Origin: Seison nebaliae
Lineage: Eukaryota > Rotifera > Pararotatoria > Seisonacea > Seisonidae
DNA length: 29,398 nt
Reading direction: 5' to 3'
Assembly (NCBI GenBank): GCA_023231475.1
Contig: JALJEE010002792.1
Coordinates: 1-29,398, forward strand
Below the pieces are notes generated by a model. It searched no databases. It saw only the letters and a list, made by a program, of their open reading frames with translations, and was not told the DNA's origin. Positions 22,379 to 29,398 of the stretch are shown one piece after another. The translations under genes were made by a program, and so were the position numbers. The number at the start of each line of letters is the position of its first letter. Position 1 is the first letter of the stretch.

Positions 22379-23456
22379 AATGGGTATAATTCAAGAAAAA
22401 GAAAAATTTTTGAAAAAAATTCTTTTAATTCATTAATTCAAACTTCTTTATTTATGATGTTTATCCTATAATTGTCCCAATTATTATCGTTCCTCCATCT
22501 AAAAAGAATGTCTCTCAAATGTTTTCAACCAATTCGATTTCAACCGTTTTATCATAAAAAAAAACAATTTTTAACATCTACTTATTTTATGAAGATTTAT
22601 TTCGATTATTATTAATCTGAACAATCTTGACCATCACATCTACTCCTTTATATCATCATTATCATCATCTTCATCATCATCATCATCGCAGCAGTATTTT
22701 TTCCATTTAGTGAAAGACAGCATATATATCACTCGTCCAAATGGAAAGAAATATGAATAACATAAATATTATCTTTAGTTTAATTTATGGATGAAACGAT
22801 TATCATTGCTCCAGAAAATCATATTCTTCTTCTAATTTTACTATTATATATTCTTCCTCCGATTCTTTCTTTTCTATTATTTCCGATTTAGATTTGTTGG
22901 AGAATTCCTTTTTTATTCATTCTAATTTACAATTCTTCACTGACAAATGATAATTATCATCATTGAAACGTTTAATAATATCTATAAATATATCAAATAT
23001 TCTCATTATTATTTATATCTGATTGTGATATATCTCTAAATTTCAGGTAATTAAGAAAAGACTATGAATTGTCCTGTGCCATATAATGTCACAACTAAAG
23101 AACTAGGGAGACTTTTTTCTTATTAAATTTAATCATTTCATATTCACATGTCAGTTGGTAAATTATTTATAATTTGTCATCACATTTTATAAGAATACAA
23201 AAATTTATTTCAATTTCTTGTTTCGTTCATGCGATTTCCACAAGCTCAAACTGGTTAAGATAAACTTTTTAAATAAACTAATCACGATATTTCATTTGGA
23301 AAGGTTTGACGAACTTTGACTATTTTCTAATCCCAATTCTTTATTGACACACGTGCTGCTCATATTTGAACATGACAATGAAAAGTTATATAAACTCCCA
23401 ATAAGTCATGAGAATTATCTTCTTTTATCATTCCCGTTACAAGTTGACTCACAAGT
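22379..23456. other. Intergenic between alpha-actinin and cathepsin L
   Basis: About 1.1 kb, AT-rich, with no gene. It contains the alpha-actinin 3' UTR, an imperfect (ATC)n microsatellite at 22652-22687 and, at the right end, the cathepsin L promoter. Confidence 0.6.
23387..23394 (+). promoter_or_regulatory. TATA box of the cathepsin L gene
   Basis: TATATAAA lies 63 bases upstream of the ATG. Transcription would start about 30 bases downstream, near 23418, giving a short leader of about 40 bases. It is the clearest core promoter element in the window. Confidence 0.7.
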
Positions 23457-24540
23457 ATGAAATCCTTTAATTATATAATTCTTTTATGTTTAATCTCGTG
23501 TGCATTGTGTCTTGATGAATCATTGAATGAACATTGGAATGATTTCAAAACGATCTTCCACAAATCTTACAAGAATAAAATTGAGGAATTCAATCGTCGA
23601 AGAATCTTCGATAATAATGTGGAGTACATCAAGAAACATAACATCGAACATGATCTTGGACAACACACTTACACATTAGGTCTTAATGAATATGCGGATT
23701 TAGTTGGAATTTATTATGAACATATTTTTTTAAAAGATTAATTTCAGTCAAATGAAGAATTCGTGAAACAAATGAATGGTTTAAACATGAAATTAAAACG
23801 AAATGATGGAAATACTTATATGGAACCAGAGAATGTTCATATTCCTGATTCTGTAGGTTTTATTCCCTTAATCATTTTTACTCTATTAATTTCCTGTAGA
23901 TTGGCGAAAAGAAGGATATGTTACTCCTATTAAAAACCAAGAACAATGTGGATCATGTTGGGCGTTCTCTTCAACTGGTTCGTTAGAAGGACAATGGTTC
24001 CGCAAAACTAAAAATTTACCTTCTCTTAGCGAACAAAATTTATGCGATTGTTCACGTAACTTCGGTAATCAAGGATGTGAAGGAGGATTGATGGATCAAG
24101 CATTCTCTTACATTAAATCTAATAAAGGAATCGATTCTGAAGCATCGTATCCATATTTGGGAATTGATGATACTTGTCATTTTAAAAGAGCAGACGTTTC
24201 TGCTAATGACACTGGATTTACTGACATTAAACCATCGAAAGATGAAGATGCATTAAAATCAGCTGTCGCTACAGTTGGACCTATATCAGTTGCTATTGAT
24301 GCTTCACATGTAAGTTTCCAATTATATCGAGGTGGAATTTATCACGAATGGTTATGCAGCCAAACAGCATTGGATCATGGTGTTCTTGCCGTTGGATATG
24401 GTTCAGAAAAAGATAAAGATTACTGGATTGTCAAGAACAGTTGGGGTAAAACTTGGGGTGTCGAAGGTTACATCAAAATGTCACGAAATCGAAAGAATAA
24501 TTGTGGAATCGCCACAGCCGCATCATATCCTGATGTATAA
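23457..24540 (+). CDS. Cathepsin L-like cysteine protease (papain family C1)
   Basis: Exons 23457-23702, 23748-23856 and 23900-24540 give a 331-residue preproenzyme, normal for cathepsin L. It has a signal peptide ([20 protein letters not shown]) and an inhibitory propeptide with an ERFNIN-like helix ([20 protein letters not shown]). Maturation is expected just before [15 protein letters not shown]. The catalytic residues are Gln132 and Cys138 ([10 protein letters not shown]), His278 ([11 protein letters not shown]) and Asn298 (KNSWGKTWG). The [11 protein letters not shown] motif and paired cysteines are present. The protein should be secreted or lysosomal, for digestion or protein turnover. 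Cathepsin L itself, not B or F, is indicated by the ERFNIN-like propeptide and the length. AATAAA-like sequence overlaps the stop region. Confidence 0.96.
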
Positions 24541-24733
24541 ATACATATGAGATTTTATTTATAAAACAATTTTATTATTTCTTATCAATTAAATTTCCAC
24601 CAAAATTCTTCAATTCATTTAATTTTTCCATATAAACTCTAATAAACTCAAATAAGAAATTGCAAACAAATCAAACTAATTCGGTTTAGTTTGAAACTTT
24701 TTAGTTTGATTTTTTCCTTTTCGGTTATAGATC

Positions 24734-25728
24734 ATGGTGAAAGATTTATGGGTGAACACTTGTCAAAATACAGGAACACCCGGACCACAATTTGGTTTAC
24801 CTCCAACATTAGGATGTGATAATCATGACCCAACAAAACAGAAGTTACCCTGTTGGTCTATGGGTGCGAGACAGAATCTCGGTTAAATTTATATTTAATA
24901 AAATCAAATTAACATTCGAACTAATATTAATTAGGTGAAATGAGTCGTGGACCAGGTCCAAAATTCCATATTGGCAACTTTACGAACAAAGGCAAAAATT
25001 TTGTCCCAGCTTGGGATATGGGACGGAAATTACCTAAACAACTTAAGGGCAAAATGCCTAATCCGTTTACGTACGACACGGAAAGAATGCCTCAAAAACC
25101 ATCTGCCCCTAAATGGACAATGAGACCAAAATATAACGATAAAAGTCGTGCTCGATATCCAGGACCAGGTCAATATGATCTTAATCGACAATTAAACGGT
25201 GTATCATATTCATTTGGATGTTTTCTTTCTTCTTTTCTCTTCAAATTAAATTCTAATTTATATAAAGTAAAATCGAAGAATGGAGAACGTGGACGTGCAC
25301 CAGGTCCTGGAAATTATAATACGACAGATTTGAACGTCTTCAAACCAGCTGCAGCCAATTGGTCACTACACATCAAACACAAATCTCTTAGACCACATAA
25401 AGAACCAGGTCCATCTGATTACAATGTATTAGATGTTAACCGATATAAAAGACAAGCACCAATTTACACATTAGCTGCTCGAGGTCCAAGATGTCGCGGT
25501 TTATTGATACCGAAAGCTGATCAAACACCATCCAGTTTATACAACTATGATAAATTATGTGACGTTGATCTACCAATAAACGATTTAAGAATTGATGAAA
25601 GACAATTATGTACACGTAGGGCAGATGTAGGTGATGCGATGACCAGTTCAGCAATTCAACGACCAATTTACGAAGATTGTAAGAAGATTAGTCAAGTTAT
25701 TCCACCTATTACCACAAATCAGTGTTAG
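24734..25728 (+). CDS. ODF3: ODF3/CIMAP1-like SHIPPO-repeat protein
   Basis: Exons are 24734-24881, 24935-25219 and 25268-25728. The second intron (25220-25267, 48 bases) is stop-free and of 3n length, so it reads through as if exon. I call it an intron because it interrupts a repeat with a non-family hydrophobic insert and has GT-AG ends of normal size. Spliced, the protein has 297 residues; human ODF3 has 254. It carries the SHIPPO-type Pro-Gly-Pro repeats: TPGPQF, RGPGPKFHI, YPGPGQYDL, APGPGNYN, EPGPSDYN, and VNRYKRQAPIYTLAARGP, matching the family's KAPQYTMAAR. These proteins sit on or in sperm-flagellum and ciliary microtubules. The C-terminal 60 residues are lineage-specific. The gene is convergent with CNOT9, with 81 bases between stops. 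Confidence 0.9.
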
Positions 25729-25809
25729 AAGACGGAAGAGAAATATTATCAAACGACAATTTTCTTATTATTCAACTTAAAATTGTGAAATAAATCATTT
25801 GGAAAAATT

Positions 25810-27318
25810 TTATAATTCCTCCTCCCATAACTTTCGCGAAACTCCATGAGTTGGTGATAATTGTGGTTGCGAACCGAAATAATCGTATTCATTCGGATTG
25901 TTATTAAACATTGGATATCGTGGTTCACTAGCAAAATTATTCCTTCGGGAAGATCGTTGAAAATTCTGTTGATCTTGTGATGAATAATCTCTTATTGATT
26001 CGGTTTGATTGTTCATTGATATTTGACTACAAAAATGAAAAATGAACAAAGCTAATTAACGAAATGTGAAACAGACCTTTCTGACCTTAACAGAGTTCGA
26101 ATTTGTTCATAAGTTTTAGTAATGTTACTATCACTGAAATTCTGCATTCGTTGAACGGTTGCCGGATCCTGTGGGAAGCAATATCTAAGAATATCTCGTC
26201 CTCTACAAAAAAAAATTAGAATTTTTTTTCTTATAAAAAAGTTTCCTAACAGTTTAAAATCACATAAACGGAAATAGCAACGCAGAATATGTTTCAATAA
26301 TCTTGCTATCTTCTCATCAGCAACATCTTCTCTGCCTTTGCTTTGTTTATCTGTTTCGTTGATCATTTTCGTCTAAATCAAAAAAAAATAAATATTATCA
26401 AAATTAAATGTCAACCAAAACAGTTGCAGTTTCTTTGTATTTCTCGGTAAAACCGATGCGCTGCAGAACATCTTTCACTTGCAACATCCGATGTAGAATG
26501 AATGCAGCTACCTGGAAATTTATCAAGGAAAAAAGACTGTGATTTTGTGTAAGAAAATTGAAGAAAACTGTTTGGGAAATATGAGATCCTTTATCCATAA
26601 TATCTAGACATAAATCTATTATAGCTGTTCGATCTAATGCTAAAATCAGATCATCATCATCTGCTTTCACTAACGCCCCAAGAACACCCAGACTTGTCAA
26701 TCTGAGGAATTCAAATGGTTTTTGTTCACTTTTCACCATTAAAAATGGATATAATGGTAAATGTAATTTGACTAGAGATAATCGCTGAAAAATTAGAGAA
26801 GCAAATAAGGAAAACATTCCAAAAATTTCCGACGCGTTTCCACATGTGAGGCCAAACATTGGAGTAATGCCAGTGCGTTGCAAACGCGATTCGATTGTGG
26901 AACTGTCATTGTCGGTGGATTGATAAACGGATAAATATTTAAAATTTCTTGTTCGAGGATCGTAACAACCCCACGAGTATACCAAAGAATGGGAGCTAAA
27001 TGTCTGATCTTTTCCCGTTCCCCACTAGAAAAACAATTCTAAATTATTTTCATTTTCTTCGTTATCCAACCTCAAATTTCCCAATGCAGATAATCTGGTT
27101 TCTGGTCTAATTAAATCGAGAACATGATTGACTATTCTCTCTTGTAATTCATCATTCTCCTTGGAGAATTCCTTCAATCCTTCACTACATTCAGCAGAAT
27201 TATCCGATAAGAAATTGAGGTTAGATAAATTTTGACTGATATTGTTGCTGTTACTTATGTTCAAACTATTCCCATTATTTACCGTACTCTTACTTTGACT
27301 ATTGCCACTAACATTCAT
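25810..27318 (-). CDS. CNOT9: CNOT9 (Rcd1/CAF40), CCR4-NOT complex subunit, divergent
   Basis: Exons 27318-27071, 27024-26816, 26771-26569, 26511-26422, 26372-26251, 26202-26086 and 26026-25810 give 401 residues; typical CNOT9 has about 300. The armadillo-repeat core is clear: [69 protein letters not shown] and [22 protein letters not shown]9 binds the CNOT1 scaffold and silencing factors in cytoplasmic mRNA deadenylation. Two extensions are unusual: an Asn/Ser-rich N-terminus of about 45 residues and a polar C-terminal tail of about 70. The later armadillo repeats diverge strongly from the normally near-invariant animal protein, with an inserted Lys/Glu-rich stretch. It may be the only, fast-evolving copy or a specialised paralogue. 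The intron 26568-26512 is stop-free and 57 bases long. Confidence 0.92.
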
Positions 27319-28515
27319 ACTTCCGAATTGATTAGAAATACCTTTACTTTATGTTAATATGGAAAGAAAAATATTAAATATTGGGATGTTTAATAACCAT
27401 AGAAGGCTAAAAATTTATATGTTCAATTCTCCTTCGTCCCTATTTTTTATTGTGCCAAAAGATAATGTCGGTCGTTGATTGAATTGAACATTGTCCGTCA
27501 AAAATCGACATTGGGAATTGATACAAAAGATATGATCTAAAAGACTTTAAGGAAAAAAAGAAAAAATGGAAGTGGAAAGAACTCGTGTTACTTGAGCTTA
27601 AGATAATATTAATTTCAATTATAATAATTGCTTTGTAGTCGATCGAATGAATGTTAATGATGGAAAATAGAAGGAACAAGATTTATTGTTGGAAAATTGA
27701 AATTGAAAACACAAAGTAAGGAAAAAGAACTAACTAGAGAATTAAGTTTTTGGGTTATTTATTGATCATGATTCTCAAATAATGCCATTTGGCTTAAAAA
27801 GGGGAGAAAGTACTTTTTGTAGGTAATGTATCCAAAAATTTTCATAACCATCTGCTCTACTCTTCATCATTTAATGAACATGTTCTTAATTTAAAGAAAA
27901 TTCTAACTTGATGAAATAAATTTTGTTTAAAACAAATTCAATTTTTTCAATAATTAACATAATTTCTCGGATACAAATCGGAAAAAATAAAAATGGACTG
28001 AATCCAAGTCTTCTGATTTGCTAGTTTCATTGTGAATAATACCTAATACTGAAACTACTTATTGCCCGTCTAATTGGAATGTCTTATTCCCATATTTATT
28101 TGATATTCGACAAGTGGGTCTAGAAATTCTACTCATATCCATGTTTGAGAATTTGGAATTTTTTTTAAGAAGATGATGTTTGAAAAGATTATAATAGATT
28201 ACAAAAGTGTAGTAAATGAAGTCGAAATGTCGTTTGTGGAGATAAATACTGATGAAATGAAACTGGCTCTATCTAAGCTTCACCTCTATCTGTGCCTGCA
28301 GATCATCGAATGTTTGGATTCGTCATACATTTAATTGCTAATTTATTCAGGAAATTTCTTATTTTTGCAATTTTTAAGAGCGACAATAATGATCCCCGTG
28401 AGGTGAATTTGTATCGTTATAATATCTGTTTCTAGTGGAATAATTAAACTGATTGAAGCAATCATTAAAATAAGAATAAAAAATATCTTATAGCCTTATA
28501 GGTTCAAATCTGAAA
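27319..28515. other. Intergenic, no gene
   Basis: AT-rich upstream region of CNOT9. It contains copy 2 of the dispersed repeat at 28053-28095. No other gene, RNA or motif seen; the minus-strand open frame at 27440-27679 is low-complexity and not supported. Confidence 0.5.
28053..28095 (+). repeat. Dispersed 43-base repeat, copy 2
   Basis: Matches 21126-21168 in the same orientation with four mismatches. Similarity fades on both sides, so the ends of the element are not defined. Confidence 0.7.
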
Positions 28516-29255
28516 ATGGTAATAAAATGTAATGGCCCATCAAATTATACCGAAATGACACAATTTCCAAGAAAACTCAACATAAAATTACCAAAGGCGG
28601 AAACAGAGTTTCAAAAATTGTTAGCAATCCTCAAGCAACCAGGGTCCTTGTATACCAAATACATGCTTTTAAAAGGAAGGATAGCAAGCGACGTCAGAAG
28701 AACTCGAAGCGTAAAGGCGAGAGATAACACGTGCAACATCATGTTCTTCGGAAGTACGTATAAGTGAGAAGCAACGGGCATTTCATAGGAAGAAGAATCC
28801 CCCACCAAAATGATATAGTAGAAAACACGTTGGAAACATATGACGATATTCTATTGAATTTAAAAACTAGCCAGTCGGGAGATATAAACTTTGTAAAAAA
28901 ATATCGAAATGGAAGGAATAATGATCAGTACCACGAAATGGGAAATTATAACAAGGATTGGTAACATAGTAAGAAAGAGAACGAGAGAGATGATCATTAC
29001 AGTAGATCAAAATTACCTCAGAAATGCTACAACAAAGACCGATCATGGAAACAAAAATGTCCACAAGAAAATAAACCTTATTCGAGATCACCGAACGGGA
29101 AAAAGAATAGCAACCGTTACAAGAATTACCGATTACCAAGCAATAGAAGAAATGGCAGATCACCAAAAAGCCCTAAATACCGTGAAAACACTCAAAATAA
29201 TCACAGATCCAAGTATTATAATGGTATCAAGAATTCATCATACAATGCGAAACTA
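28516..29255 (+). other. Coding-like block of unclear origin
   Basis: This block looks more coding-like and less AT-rich than its surroundings. Translations are very rich in Lys, Arg and Asn. I recognise no domain. It could be part of a host gene continuing outside the window, or the worn remnant of a mobile element, which would explain the different composition. I see no terminal repeats. I would not assign a product. Confidence 0.35.
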
Positions 29256-29398
29256 GAATCCCTGTTAAATTTGTACTGTTGTAAACTAAAGATAAATGAT
29301 AATATATAATTCGTAAACTTCTAGTAAAAATTAGATAAACTGTGGTTTTACCGTTATTAATAAATAATATACTAATAATATAAAATCATTTATCAAAT

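Noticed and set aside
22652-22687. Tandem ATC repeats that could look like a CRISPR-type array
   Set aside because: Simple trinucleotide microsatellite without spacers.
24332-24550. Second frame inside the cathepsin L third exon
   Set aside because: Shadow frame of the protease coding sequence.
28500-28515. GGTTCAAATC resembling a tRNA T-loop
   Set aside because: No acceptor stem, D-arm or anticodon arm can be drawn around it.

Overview
This is a eukaryotic, almost certainly animal, nuclear window. It is strongly AT-rich and compact. Genes carry many very short introns (mostly about 40-95 bases) that can be placed by reading frame and family homology. The gene content is metazoan: alpha-actinin with duplicated alternative exons, ERO1, CNOT9, the TARG1 macrodomain hydrolase, a cathepsin L and a U2 snRNA gene. 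Two genes for cilium/sperm-flagellum proteins (CFAP210-like and ODF3/CIMAP1-like) argue for an animal that keeps motile cilia or flagellated sperm. A small-genome protostome (arthropod, rotifer or similar) fits, but I cannot fix the taxon from sequence alone.

Layout, left to right. Positions 1-318 are a foldback with perfect 140-base arms. A seven-exon gene on + (664-2303) encodes a secreted kinase-like protein. A U2 snRNA gene follows on + (2493 to about 2681). Four genes on - run as a block: the TARG1/OARD1 macrodomain enzyme (3569-3102), an intronless, motif-dead eIF4A-like protein (4808-3717), ERO1 (7403-5197) and a secreted AprA/PhoPQ-related alpha/beta-hydrolase-like protein (9891-7854). 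A two-exon gene of unknown function is on + (10620-11848), convergent with an unknown acidic-protein gene on - (about 12622-11917). The CFAP210-like gene is on - (14593-13144). A 3.5-kb stretch without recognisable genes precedes alpha-actinin on + (18132-22378). Cathepsin L (23457-24540) and ODF3-like (24734-25728) follow on +, and a divergent CNOT9 on - (27318-25810). The right end (28516-29255) holds a coding-like block of unclear origin.

Points that deserve attention: (i) 44 of the 50 splice donors I could place begin GTT instead of the usual animal GTA/GTG; (ii) alpha-actinin carries two consecutive pairs of equal-length duplicated exons whose phases force exclusive choice and allow four isoforms; (iii) a full-length eIF4A-like frame has lost nearly every helicase motif yet stays open; (iv) a secreted kinase-like protein keeps the catalytic residues; (v) an AprA-like secreted hydrolase has a plausible Ser-Asp-His triad in an animal genome; (vi) two stop-free introns of 3n length (in CNOT9 and ODF3) would be mis-annotated as exon. 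No operon, CRISPR array, tRNA or rRNA was found.
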